DNA of 64,000 nt from Flavobacterium magnum (GTDB taxonomy: Bacteria > Bacteroidota > Bacteroidia > Flavobacteriales > Flavobacteriaceae): assembly GCF_003055625.1 (NCBI RefSeq), contig NZ_CP028811.1, positions 868,001 to 932,000 of the forward strand, written 5' to 3'. The position numbers and the translations under genes were made by a program. Positions 8,289 to 16,910 of this stretch are shown here, piece after piece (the stretch's first letter is position 1; each line of letters opens with the position of its first letter). The notes beneath the pieces are model-generated. The model was not told the origin of the DNA. It saw nothing but the letters and a program-made list of their open reading frames with translations, and did no database searches.

Positions 8289-9338
8289 CTATTCCGGATC
8301 CGACCGCAATTGGGAATACACCCGGTCCGCAATGGCTGCCGGCGTGATCGTGCGCATCGCCTTCTCATATCCCGGAACCTTCTTATTTCCATATACCGAT
8401 GTGGGGATTTTCGGGAATTGGCTGCGGTCAGCGGTCAGTGCATTTTCCATTTTTTGGTTGAAGGGCAGAAATCCTGCATAAGGATGGGTGGCACCCCAAA
8501 GCGTGATGACTTTCACGCCCAGCATCGCTGCGATGTGCGCATTGCCCGAATCCATTGACAGCATCAGGTCGAGGTTACTGATGAGTTGCAGTTCCTGTGC
8601 AAAGTTTATTTTTCCGGCAACGACGATCACGTTGGGTTTTCCTTTGGCGAACGCAGCCAGGGAGTCCACTTCGTTTTTTCCGCCAAAAAGAAAAATCCGG
8701 CATTCTTTATCTTCCGAGAGGCGGTCAACAACCTGTTGCATCAAATCGGCTGGATAGACTTTGGATTCGTATTGTGCATACGGCGCGATCCCCATCCAGG
8801 TTGCCGTCTTTTCGCCGGTCACTGCGGTGAGATCCTGCGATAATATGGCCTTGGCCGGAAACTGCGGCTGTGACAAATCCAGCGGAAATCCCAGCTGACG
8901 GAACACCTCAGCATGACGGTCGAACATTGTCGGGAGTGGTTTGAAGATCTTGTCGTCGGGCCGCACGAGTGCTTTTTTGGCTGCGCGGGCTTTGTCTACA
9001 AACGCGGTTTTCTTACCATCGAATGCGAAAAGCGTGCGTAAGATGACGGACCGCAATACGTTATGCAGATCGGCAAAAGCGTCGATGTCCCGTTTTCTCA
9101 AATCCCGGAACAACCTCAGCAGGCCGAAAAAGCCTTTGTGCCTTTCCTTATCATCGAAAGCGAAAAATGAAAGGTTTGGGATGCCGTCAAAAAACGGCTT
9201 AAAAAACGGCCTGGAAATGACGGTAATCCTGATGTCCGGATACTGCTGTGAAAACGCACGCAAAACAGGAACCGTCATCGCGACGTCTCCCATTGCGGAG
9301 AGCCTCATGACGGCGATATGTGAAATTTTCTTCGGCAA
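8289..9338 (-). CDS. Glycosyltransferase family 9 (heptosyltransferase-like)
   Basis: 349 residues. MRLSAMGDVAMTVPVLRAF near the N-terminus and DSGNAHIAAMLGVKVITLWGATHP near the C-terminus are the signatures of ADP-heptose:LPS heptosyltransferase-type enzymes (GT9). The start is a TTG at 9338; an in-frame TAA lies 15 bases before it and the next ATG (9308) would cut into the conserved N-terminus. The likely role is transfer of a sugar to LPS core or lipid A on the cytosolic face. The DUF4254 gene upstream is a common neighbour. Confidence 0.9.
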   Translation of the reverse strand: MPKKISHIAVMRLSAMGDVAMTVPVLRAFSQQYPDIRITVISRPFFKPFFDGIPNLSFFAFDDKERHKGFFGLLRLFRDLRKRDIDAFADLHNVLRSVILRTLFAFDGKKTAFVDKARAAKKALVRPDDKIFKPLPTMFDRHAEVFRQLGFPLDLSQPQFPAKAILSQDLTAVTGEKTATWMGIAPYAQYESKVYPADLMQQVVDRLSEDKECRIFLFGGKNEVDSLAAFAKGKPNVIVVAGKINFAQELQLISNLDLMLSMDSGNAHIAAMLGVKVITLWGATHPYAGFLPFNQKMENALTADRSQFPKIPTSVYGNKKVPGYEKAMRTITPAAIADRVYSQLRSDPE

Positions 9339-9355
9339 GTGATACAGCGTTTAGA

Positions 9356-9470
9356 CCCTAGCCCGGATAGCAGTGGAAATCCTTTTTTAGCGCGTCCGAT
9401 ACGCCTTTTGCAGTAGGCTCGTCCTGACGCTAAAAAAGATTGGAACGGATAGCCGGAATAGCTCCTGAAA
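9356..9470. repeat. Palindromic interspersed repeat element
   Basis: The 135-base gap between the GT9 and DUF4254 genes holds an imperfect inverted repeat of about 30-base arms: CCGGATAGCAGTGGAAATCC then TTTTTTAGCG on the left, and CGCTAAAAAAGATTGG then AACGGATAGCCGG on the right, with about 40 bases between. The arms end in TAGC/AGCTCC motifs. I recall similar palindromic elements scattered between genes in Flavobacterium genomes. Only one copy is in this window, so its repeated nature is from memory, not seen here. Confidence 0.5.
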
Positions 9471-9473
9471 AAA

Positions 9474-10079
9474 TTACTTCTTATTCTGATACAGCACCGG
9501 GTTCAGGTCGTCGTCATTGTACATCTTCATCTGTTTGTACACTTTCATGAACTTGTCGCCGTTTTCAATATCCTTAAGCAGATCGTCGATTGCCGTAGAC
9601 AAATCCGTGCGCTGTTCGAGCAGGATGTTGAGTTTTTCCTGGCATTTGTCACGGTGTTCCTGCGAGGCTTCGGCACGATTGGCCTCTTCCTGCATGTGGT
9701 AAATCTTCAGTGCGAGGATGGAGAGCCTGTCAAACGCCCAGGCCGGACTTTCTGAATTGATTTTTGCGGTTTCCTTCACCTTCACGCCGCTGTACTTCTG
9801 CAGGAAATAACTGTCGATGTATTCCACCATATCCGTGCGTTCCTGGTTTGAGGCGTCAATGCGTCGCTTCAGGGTTAGCGCCGCTACGGGGTCGATCTGC
9901 GGGTCGCGGATGATGTCTTCAAAATGCCATTGCACGGTATCGATCCAGTTTTTGAGATATAGTAAATGTTCGAATTTATCCTTAGGATACGGATTGCTTA
10001 CCGGCTGGTCCACGTTGTCAAACTGGTGGTAATCCTTAATACTCTGTTCAAAAACGGAATAGGCTAGTTTTGAAAACAT
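9474..10079 (-). CDS. DUF4254 domain-containing protein
   Basis: 201 residues, soluble, mostly helical. The internal pattern HFEDIIRDPQIDP and DRLSILALKIYHM match the DUF4254 family of Bacteroidota, commonly next to GT9 glycosyltransferase genes as here. No catalytic motif is evident. A TATCTTTG -7 box sits 20 bases upstream of its ATG on the minus strand. The biochemical function is unknown; association with LPS synthesis is inferred from neighbourhood. Confidence 0.85.
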   Translation of the reverse strand: MFSKLAYSVFEQSIKDYHQFDNVDQPVSNPYPKDKFEHLLYLKNWIDTVQWHFEDIIRDPQIDPVAALTLKRRIDASNQERTDMVEYIDSYFLQKYSGVKVKETAKINSESPAWAFDRLSILALKIYHMQEEANRAEASQEHRDKCQEKLNILLEQRTDLSTAIDDLLKDIENGDKFMKVYKQMKMYNDDDLNPVLYQNKK

Positions 10080-10098
10080 ATTTTTACATTTTAAAAAG

Positions 10099-10106
10099 CA
10101 AAGATA
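10099..10106 (-). promoter_or_regulatory. Flavobacterial -7 box for the DUF4254 gene
   Basis: CAAAGATA on the plus strand reads TATCTTTG on the minus strand, 20 bases before the start codon at 10079. It matches TANNTTTG exactly; no clear -33 TTG was seen. Confidence 0.55.
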
Positions 10107-10201
10107 CTTTTTATACTTTTACTTTTGGAAAGTTTAAAATTTAAAGTTTAAGGTTTGCGGATTCATTCGCCAATCCGCTAATCCATCATCCCCTAATTAT
10201 C

Positions 10202-10855
10202 ATGCAGATCCATTACCTCTCCGAAGCCAACAGTGTCCTGAACCATTTCCTTGGCCAGATCCGGAACATCCATGTCCAGAAAGACAGCATGCGTTTTCGC
10301 AGGAACATCGAGCGCATCGGCGAAATTATGGCTTATGAACTCAGCAAGGACCTGGTGTATGAAAATGTTGACATTACCACGCCGCTGGGCATCAAGAAGA
10401 CGACAGCCATCGCTAACGAGCTGGTGCTGTGCTCAATACTACGCGCCGGTTTGCCATTGCACCTGGGTTTCCTGAATTATTTCGACAATGCCGAAAACGG
10501 ATTTGTCTCAGCGTACCGCCACCACCACAACAACGATGACGAATTTACGATCAAGGTGGAATACCAGGCAGTACCCGATATTGGGGACAAGACGTTACTA
10601 CTGATCGACCCGATGCTGGCCACGGGGCACTCGATGGTGGCCGTGTTCAATACGTTACTCGAGAAAGGAAGTCCGAAGGAAATCCACATCGCCGTAGTCA
10701 TTGCCGCCCCGGAAGGCGTGGCCTACCTTAAAAACGCATTGCCCGACAATTGCCACCTGTGGGTAGCCACACTCGACGAAAAACTCAATGCGAAAAATTA
10801 CATTGTGCCCGGCCTTGGGGATGCGGGTGACCTGGCTTACGGCAGCAAATTATAA
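10202..10855 (+). CDS. upp: Uracil phosphoribosyltransferase
   Basis: 217 residues, the usual Upp length. The PRPP-binding loop LLIDPMLATGHSM is near residues 139-151, and SILRAGLPLHLG is the conserved uracil-PRTase N-terminal motif. It converts uracil and PRPP to UMP in pyrimidine salvage in the cytosol. Monocistronic; a possible TACTTTTG box lies at 10120-10127. Its 3' end overlaps the convergent DUF6427 gene by 6 bases. Confidence 0.93.
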   Translation: MQIHYLSEANSVLNHFLGQIRNIHVQKDSMRFRRNIERIGEIMAYELSKDLVYENVDITTPLGIKKTTAIANELVLCSILRAGLPLHLGFLNYFDNAENGFVSAYRHHHNNDDEFTIKVEYQAVPDIGDKTLLLIDPMLATGHSMVAVFNTLLEKGSPKEIHIAVVIAAPEGVAYLKNALPDNCHLWVATLDEKLNAKNYIVPGLGDAGDLAYGSKL

Positions 10856-11779
10856 TTGTGCAAAAAACGAAAACAGGCTCGTCGCCGCAAGAATCAGCAT
10901 GGCCACTTCCCTTACGGTCATGATTTTAAGGTTTTCGATATAACTGGTTGCCATGATAGACAACGGCATGAAGGTATACACCAGCAGACTGTTGTCCTTG
11001 CCCGGCGAGATTACGAACACCACCACCGCAATGACAAAACAGAAGAGCACTTTTTTGTAAGACGCATGTAAAATGAGGGGTTTTGACGGCAGTGACAACA
11101 GCTGGGCTGCAAAAAACAGGAACGCGATGGCGGCGAAAACAGAGAACGCAATATTTTGCGCCTTGTTGGTAAAATAATCGAAGGTCAGGTCAATCTGTGA
11201 TTGGCTGATGATATCGTCGATAAGGCCTTTGTTGAATATTACCGCCACCATCAGGTACGTGACGCCCACTCCGAAAAATGCGATGTACGGCAGGATCCAG
11301 TTCCTGTAATCGCGTGACACATGAAAAAACACGGAGATAAACACCAAAAGAATGAATAGGATCGCCCAGAAGTGGAACAGCGCCGCGACGAAAATCCACA
11401 ATGAGGCGTCGAATATCTTTTCCTTCGGCGTGATCAGCGACTGCAGTGACACCAGCCTGCGCATCGCTAAAAGCAGGAAGAAGTTTGACACTACGATTTT
11501 CGAATCCAACAGAACCGATGGGAACAGTATCAGGAAAAGGAAGAAGAAAAGGAACGGGTAGGTGCTGTCTTTGCTGAGTCCGTTGCGTTTGGTAACAAAA
11601 TTCGTAATGAAAAGCGAGCTGATCAGTATCGCGAGGAAAGCCGCTTTTTTGGCCAGCACCAAACCGAAACCAATCGAGGTCAGGTGGGCCGATTGAATCA
11701 CCACGAAGCATATCATCAGCAGCACCGTGACCAAAACATAATTAAATGGCCTTGATTTGCTAAAAATAGTTGTTATCAT
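10850..11779 (-). CDS. DUF6427 family membrane protein
   Basis: 309 residues with about 8-9 transmembrane segments from residue 12 to the end. The N-terminus MITTIFSKSRPFNYVLVTVLL fits the DUF6427 family of flavobacteria. The gene is divergent from the small DUF6341 gene and convergent with upp, and this neighbourhood is typical in the group. The function is unknown; the fold resembles O-antigen-polymerase-like or GT-C-like polytopic proteins only in general topology. Confidence 0.75.
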   Translation of the reverse strand: MITTIFSKSRPFNYVLVTVLLMICFVVIQSAHLTSIGFGLVLAKKAAFLAILISSLFITNFVTKRNGLSKDSTYPFLFFFLFLILFPSVLLDSKIVVSNFFLLLAMRRLVSLQSLITPKEKIFDASLWIFVAALFHFWAILFILLVFISVFFHVSRDYRNWILPYIAFFGVGVTYLMVAVIFNKGLIDDIISQSQIDLTFDYFTNKAQNIAFSVFAAIAFLFFAAQLLSLPSKPLILHASYKKVLFCFVIAVVVFVISPGKDNSLLVYTFMPLSIMATSYIENLKIMTVREVAMLILAATSLFSFFAQL

Positions 11780-11791
11780 GCGGATATTTTA

Positions 11792-11799
11792 TATTTTTG
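11792..11799 (+). promoter_or_regulatory. Flavobacterial -7 box for DUF6341
   Basis: TATTTTTG matches TANNTTTG and lies 25 bases upstream of the ATG at 11825. Confidence 0.5.
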
Positions 11800-11824
11800 T
11801 GCTGTAAATATAATACTTGAAACC

Positions 11825-12067
11825 ATGTTTAAAGCATTTTTTGAAGCCATCCAGTTCCTTTTTGTGGACATCCTATTCAAGCCACTTGACCTTTTGAGGC
11901 ACCTGGAACTGAAAAGCTGGTATGGCTGGTGGATTTCGAACGGCATCAGCTGGATCCTGATGGGCATTTGTGCTTATTATACCGTGTACTGGATCAAGCA
12001 GTTGCAGCTACACAAGGACAACAATGAAGAAAACCAGGATACGACGGCGCATTCGTTCTTAAAATAA
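11825..12067 (+). CDS. DUF6341 small membrane protein
   Basis: 80 residues. A short N-terminal amphipathic region (FFEAIQFLFVDILFKPLDLLR), then one clear transmembrane segment (WWISNGISWILMGICAYYTVYW), then a charged tail. The pattern and the DUF6427/purD neighbourhood match the DUF6341 family of flavobacteria. The function is unknown. The last 9 bases overlap the convergent purD gene. Confidence 0.75.
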   Translation: MFKAFFEAIQFLFVDILFKPLDLLRHLELKSWYGWWISNGISWILMGICAYYTVYWIKQLQLHKDNNEENQDTTAHSFLK

Positions 12068-13333
12068 GTCGAAGCCAATATCCTTTCTGTAATACATCTT
12101 ATCAAAATGTAGTTTCGCTATGTTTTGGTAAGATTTTTTTATGGCCTCATCGAAGTGGTCACCGTAGGAGGTCACGGCAAGTACCCTGCCTCCATTAGTG
12201 ACTATGTCACCGTCTCGCTCGGCAGTGCCGGCATGAAATACCATGGAATCTTCAATGCTGTCAATTCCGGTAATTGCTTTCCCTTTTTCATAGTCTTCAG
12301 GATATCCGCCCGAAACGACCATGATGGTTGTGGCGCTGCGCGTGTCGATTTCCAACGGAAAATCGTCGAGTTGGCCGTTCGCCACCGCGACAAACAATGC
12401 CACCAGGTCCGACTTTAGCCTTGGGATCACAACCTCCGTTTCCGGATCTCCCATGCGCACGTTGTATTCTATCACCATCGGTTCGCCTTTTACATTGATC
12501 AGGCCGATAAATACAAAACCTTTATACGGAATCCCATCCTGCTGAAGCCCGTCGATCGTTGGCTTCACAATCCGCGTTTCAATTTTATCCATCAGGACGG
12601 CATCGGCAAATGGCACCGGCGACACGGCGCCCATTCCTCCGGTATTGAGTCCGGTATCGCCCTCCCCTATCCGCTTGTAATCCTTCGCCGTCGGCAGGAT
12701 CTTATAACTCTTGCCGTCGGTAATGACAAAACAGCTCAGCTCTATACCGTCCAGGAATTCCTCGATTACGACTTTGGTGCTGGCGGTACCGAATTTCCGG
12801 TCCACGAGCATGTGGTGCAATTCCCTTTTGGCCTCGGCCAGGTCGTGCAGGATCAGCACCCCTTTGCCTGCGGCCAAACCATCGGCTTTCAGCACATAGG
12901 GCGGCTGCAGGGTTTCGAGGAAATCCCATCCCTGTGCGACGGTGTCAGCCGTAAAACTTTCATAAGCGGCAGTTGGGATGTGGTGCCTCATCAAAAATTG
13001 CTTGGCAAATTCTTTGCTGCCTTCGAGTTGTGCGCCCAGCTTTGACGGCCCGATCACCGGGATATGCTCCAGGGAGCTGTCATCACGGAAAAAATCGAAA
13101 ATGCCCTGTACCAATGGATCCTCGGGCCCCACCACGACCATATCGATGTTATGGCTCAGTACAAAATCCTTAATCGCTGTGAAATCGGTCGGGCTGATAG
13201 CAACATTGGCTGCGATGGCGCCCGTCCCCGCATTTCCCGGTGCGACGAAAAGTGCATCGCATAAGGGGCTTTGGAGCATTTTCCATGCGAGCGCATGCTC
13301 CCTGCCGCCGGAACCCAAAAGTAAAATAGTCAT
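12059..13333 (-). CDS. purD: Phosphoribosylamine-glycine ligase
   Basis: 424 residues. N-terminus MTILLLGSGGREHALAWKM is the PurD signature; the ATP-grasp region contains PYVLKADGLAAGKGV and YNVRMGDPETEVV. It makes glycinamide ribonucleotide from phosphoribosylamine, glycine and ATP in purine synthesis. I chose the ATG at 13333 over one at 13360 because a TATTTTTG promoter box on the minus strand occupies 13358-13365, so the transcript should begin inside the longer reading. Confidence 0.95.
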   Translation of the reverse strand: MTILLLGSGGREHALAWKMLQSPLCDALFVAPGNAGTGAIAANVAISPTDFTAIKDFVLSHNIDMVVVGPEDPLVQGIFDFFRDDSSLEHIPVIGPSKLGAQLEGSKEFAKQFLMRHHIPTAAYESFTADTVAQGWDFLETLQPPYVLKADGLAAGKGVLILHDLAEAKRELHHMLVDRKFGTASTKVVIEEFLDGIELSCFVITDGKSYKILPTAKDYKRIGEGDTGLNTGGMGAVSPVPFADAVLMDKIETRIVKPTIDGLQQDGIPYKGFVFIGLINVKGEPMVIEYNVRMGDPETEVVIPRLKSDLVALFVAVANGQLDDFPLEIDTRSATTIMVVSGGYPEDYEKGKAITGIDSIEDSMVFHAGTAERDGDIVTNGGRVLAVTSYGDHFDEAIKKSYQNIAKLHFDKMYYRKDIGFDLF

Positions 13334-13357
13334 CTTGTCGTGTTTAGTTGTGTGCCG

Positions 13358-13365
13358 CAAAAATA
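13358..13365 (-). promoter_or_regulatory. Flavobacterial -7 box for purD
   Basis: CAAAAATA on the plus strand is TATTTTTG on the minus strand, 24 bases before the purD ATG. Exact match to TANNTTTG. Confidence 0.6.
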
Positions 13366-13467
13366 GGCTGTTTTGGGAATAAAAAATAATTTTTACAGTC
13401 CAAACTGCCGACCCGCTTCACGCAATTTGGCCAGGAAAACAATATATTTGTCCGAAACTGCCGCGTT

Positions 13468-14775
13468 TTGAAATTATTCGACCTCACTTTAACGCTCAAT
13501 GGTTTCCCGATGCGGGAAGCAAAAGCCGAATTGGATCGCATCGTCCGGTTCAGCGAGGGCGAACACCGTGATTTCATAGAGGGCAAAAAACGCGACATCG
13601 CGGCATTCCATCTGAAAAACAATGGTTTTTACAGGAATCTAAACCCCTCCGCAGATTTTACTTCGTGGGAAAGTCTGCCCGTGCTTACGAAAAAATCCTT
13701 GCAAATTCCTTTACAGCAAAGGCTTTCCGGTGGTTTTTCGGCAAAATCAATTTACGTGAACAAGACCTCCGGTTCCTCAGGCGATCCGTTTGTTTTCGCG
13801 AAGGACAAGTACAGCCACGCGATGACCTGGGCCTCGAATATTTACCGTTTCGGATGGTACGGCATCGACTTCAACCAATCGCTGCAGGCACGTTTTTACG
13901 GGATTCCACTGGATGCCCTCGGCTATAAAAAAGAGCGCATCAAAGATTGGCTTGCACACCGATACCGATTCCCGGTCTTTGACCTTTCGGATGCCGTCCT
14001 GGAACAATTTCTGGGCCATTTCCGTACTAAAAAGTTTGATTACATCAACGGATATACGAGTTCAATTGTCCTTTTTGCCAAATTCCTGAAACGCCGGCAA
14101 ATTGTGCTAAAAGACATTTGCCCGACGTTGAAAGTGTGTATGGTCACTTCTGAAATGCTTTTTGACGATGACAAAACGTTGCTCGAAACTCAGTTCGGCA
14201 TTCCTGTCGTGAATGAATACGGCGCCTCGGAACTCGACCTCATCGCTTTCCAAAACCCACACGTCGAATGGCAGGTAAACGCAGAAACCCTGTTCGTTGA
14301 AATCCTGGACGACGCCGGCGCCGTGCTGCCATATGGCCGGGAAGGCCGCATTGTGATCAGTTCACTTTACAATACCGCGCATCCGTTTCTCCGGTACGAC
14401 ATCGGCGACATCGGGGTTTTGGATGAAAAAAGCACGTTGCAGAAACCTGTGTTGAAGAAACTGACAGGCCGCACCAATGACATTGCCGTGCTGCCCAGCG
14501 GCAAAAAATCGCCGGGTCTGACCTTTTATTATGTGACCAAAAGCATCATTGAGGACGACGGGAATGTCAAGGAGTTTGTCATCACGCAGACGAAAACCGA
14601 TGCGTTTGAAATTGATTATGTGAGCGACAAGGCGCTGACTCCGCAGCAGATAACGGGTATTGAAGCAGCGATTGCGCAATACCTCGAGCCGGGACTTCAT
14701 TTTAATTTCAACAGGAAAACGGTGCTCGAGCGCGGCAGCCGCGGCAAGCTCAGGCAGTTCCGGAGTTTACTCTGA
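13468..14775 (+). CDS. Phenylacetate-CoA ligase/CapK-like adenylate-forming enzyme
   Basis: 435 residues from a TTG at 13468. Motifs of adenylate-forming enzymes: KTSGSSGDPFVF (phosphate loop) near residues 92-103, NEYGASELDLIAF near 248-260, and LTGRTNDIAVLPSGK near the C-terminal hinge. It resembles the PaaK/CapK (coenzyme F390 synthetase-like) group, some of which lie in capsule clusters. The substrate is probably an acyl or aryl carboxylate, unknown here. It is transcribed against the adjacent polysaccharide operon and its end overlaps the GT2 gene by 9 bases. Confidence 0.82.
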   Translation: MKLFDLTLTLNGFPMREAKAELDRIVRFSEGEHRDFIEGKKRDIAAFHLKNNGFYRNLNPSADFTSWESLPVLTKKSLQIPLQQRLSGGFSAKSIYVNKTSGSSGDPFVFAKDKYSHAMTWASNIYRFGWYGIDFNQSLQARFYGIPLDALGYKKERIKDWLAHRYRFPVFDLSDAVLEQFLGHFRTKKFDYINGYTSSIVLFAKFLKRRQIVLKDICPTLKVCMVTSEMLFDDDKTLLETQFGIPVVNEYGASELDLIAFQNPHVEWQVNAETLFVEILDDAGAVLPYGREGRIVISSLYNTAHPFLRYDIGDIGVLDEKSTLQKPVLKKLTGRTNDIAVLPSGKKSPGLTFYYVTKSIIEDDGNVKEFVITQTKTDAFEIDYVSDKALTPQQITGIEAAIAQYLEPGLHFNFNRKTVLERGSRGKLRQFRSLL

Positions 14776-15540
14776 TTTTTTTACGTACCGTGGCTTGACC
14801 AGGAGCTGCACAAACAGGAATACGGCCATGCAACCCAATGCGGCGGCCACGTTCAGCCGATGAAACTGACGGTATACTGCGTAGTTGTACCACAGTAAAC
14901 CTAGTTTTGAAGACGACACCGATCCGGTCCTGACGCGATACACCGCAAGGCTTTCCGGGACGGGACGCGCATGGCGGAGCTTTTTGAACACAGTAAGCCA
15001 GACAATCCAGTCCTGGCGTTTTTTTATCGGCGAAATCGGGATTTTCCCGAAATAATCGCTGTCGTAAATCCCCGTCAGGTTGCCAACATAGTTGCAAAAG
15101 AAAAGCTGCCTGTACGAGAGGTTTTTCGGGGCTTCGATGCGTTGTGGCAGCCGCACCCCACTCTCATCCATACAATCATAGAAACTAAAGGTGACATGCT
15201 GTCGGGACTGTTCCATAAAACGGATTTGCTTCTCCAGTTTTTCGGGCATCCAAAGGTCGTCGGCATCGAGGAAGGCAATGTACCTGCCTTTTGCCTGGCT
15301 GATGGAGTGGTTGCGTGCCACGCCGGGCCCTGCATTCTGCGGCAGCGTAAACAGCCTGATCCTGCTGTCCCGGGCAATGAAGTTGTTGATGATTCCGATA
15401 GTGCCGTCGGTCGAGCAGTCATCGGTAATCAGCATTTCCCAGTCGGTGCATGTCTGCGACTGTACAGAAGTTATGGTCTGGGCAATAAAAGCAGCGGAAT
15501 TGTATGCGGGAGTGATGATGCTGACAATCGGCCTCTCCAT
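14767..15540 (-). CDS. Glycosyltransferase family 2
   Basis: 257 residues. A GT-A fold: VSIITPAYNSAAFIAQTI at the N-terminus, LITDDCSTDGT (nucleotide binding) and the metal-binding FLDADDLW near residue 94. The C-terminus has a hydrophobic segment (LGCMAVFLFVQLLV). It should add a sugar to the lipid-linked polysaccharide repeat at the cytosolic membrane face. It is the last gene of the left polysaccharide operon, one base after the initiating transferase gene. Confidence 0.88.
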   Translation of the reverse strand: MERPIVSIITPAYNSAAFIAQTITSVQSQTCTDWEMLITDDCSTDGTIGIINNFIARDSRIRLFTLPQNAGPGVARNHSISQAKGRYIAFLDADDLWMPEKLEKQIRFMEQSRQHVTFSFYDCMDESGVRLPQRIEAPKNLSYRQLFFCNYVGNLTGIYDSDYFGKIPISPIKKRQDWIVWLTVFKKLRHARPVPESLAVYRVRTGSVSSSKLGLLWYNYAVYRQFHRLNVAAALGCMAVFLFVQLLVKPRYVKKSE

Positions 15541-15541
15541 C

Positions 15542-16909
15542 TTAATAGGCTTTTTCTTCGCCTTTGAAGATGTTTACGACGGTTTGCACGATAATTTTCA
15601 GATCGAGCAGCAGCGACCAGTTCTCGATGTAAAACACATCAAATTTGATCCTGTTGATCATGTCATCATCGGTTTCGATTTCGCCACGGAAACCGCGAAC
15701 CTGCGCGAGCCCGGTAATCCCGGGTTTTACGTAATGGCGCATCATGTATTTCTTGATCTTGCTGCCATATGCCTTGTTTTGTGACCAAAGGTGCGGCCGT
15801 GGGCCTACCACCGACATGTCGCCGAGCAATACATTGAGGAACTGCGGCATTTCATCGATACTGGTTTTCCGCATGAATTTCCCGATCCGGGTGACGCGCG
15901 GGTCATTTTTGGATGCTTCGCGTTCGGTGGTCTTATTGACTTTCATCGAGCGGAATTTATAGCAGAAAAATTCCTTTTCGTCAATTCCGGGCCGGCCCTG
16001 CTTAAAGAACACCGGGCCACGCGATTCCATCTTGATCAGGATTGCCAGAATCGGGACAAGCCAGGAAAGCAGGCCCACAATCACGACCATAGAAAAGACC
16101 ATATCGAAACACCTTTTAAAGACTTTGGTGGCCGGGTCGTGCAGGATGGTTTTCTTTAACGACAATACGGGAAACATCTCATAATAATCAATCTTAAGAT
16201 TCTTAGAGAAAATTTCCTTCGAATCGGGAATGAACTTGATGGTTTTGTTATTCTCGTCAGCAAAATCAACCAGATCCCTGACCTGCTCATTGCTCATCTC
16301 ATTCAGCGAACAGTAGATTTCGTCGATGTGGTTCGCCACGACAAATGCCTTGAGGCTGTCGATTTTCCCGGTGATGTTCTGATTGCTTTTCTTATCGGAA
16401 AAATAACCCATAAAACGGTAGCCGTAGTCGTTCCTGACCTCAAACAATTCCTTGAGCCGTATGGCTTCCGGAGTATATCCGACGATGACCGCGCTTCGGA
16501 AATTGCTCCCGGTGACAATCCTGTATTTCTTGAGGTAATAGAACAACAGGAATTTGAAGATCGTAATCAGGGAAAAACTCCAGATCATGAACACTGCGAT
16601 CGCGTTTCCGCTGAAAAGCGCCTTTTTGGCAAACGGAAAAAAAGCGATGACAATCAATGTGAAAATTACACCCTGCTTGAAGAGCCTTGACAGGATTTCG
16701 ACCGGGGTGGTAAAGCGATAGATCTCATAGAACTTCACGAAATAGGCGATAATAAACCACCCAAGGGTCTGGTAAGCGATGTAATACAGCGTATTCAGGT
16801 TGAGTTCCCTGAAGAAGAACAGGCACAATACATTAATCACCAGGAGGTCGATGGCGACACTGATGGGACGGATGTATTTCGAATATCTACCTGTATGGGC
16901 TGCGGTCAT
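15542..16909 (-). CDS. Polyprenyl glycosylphosphotransferase (WcaJ-like initiating enzyme)
   Basis: 455 residues. Four to five N-terminal transmembrane segments, a central nucleotide-binding-like domain (SAVIVGYTPEAIRLKELFEVR), then a fifth hydrophobic helix and the catalytic bacterial sugar-transferase domain: KRCFDMVFSMVVI, GPVFFKQGRPGIDEKEF, YKFRSMK, SIDEMPQFLNVLLGDMSVVGPRP. It attaches the first sugar-1-phosphate to undecaprenyl phosphate, starting polysaccharide assembly. The sugar (glucose or galactose type) is not certain. Gaps to both neighbouring genes are one base. Confidence 0.92.
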   Translation of the reverse strand: MTAAHTGRYSKYIRPISVAIDLLVINVLCLFFFRELNLNTLYYIAYQTLGWFIIAYFVKFYEIYRFTTPVEILSRLFKQGVIFTLIVIAFFPFAKKALFSGNAIAVFMIWSFSLITIFKFLLFYYLKKYRIVTGSNFRSAVIVGYTPEAIRLKELFEVRNDYGYRFMGYFSDKKSNQNITGKIDSLKAFVVANHIDEIYCSLNEMSNEQVRDLVDFADENNKTIKFIPDSKEIFSKNLKIDYYEMFPVLSLKKTILHDPATKVFKRCFDMVFSMVVIVGLLSWLVPILAILIKMESRGPVFFKQGRPGIDEKEFFCYKFRSMKVNKTTEREASKNDPRVTRIGKFMRKTSIDEMPQFLNVLLGDMSVVGPRPHLWSQNKAYGSKIKKYMMRHYVKPGITGLAQVRGFRGEIETDDDMINRIKFDVFYIENWSLLLDLKIIVQTVVNIFKGEEKAY

Positions 16910-16910
16910 T

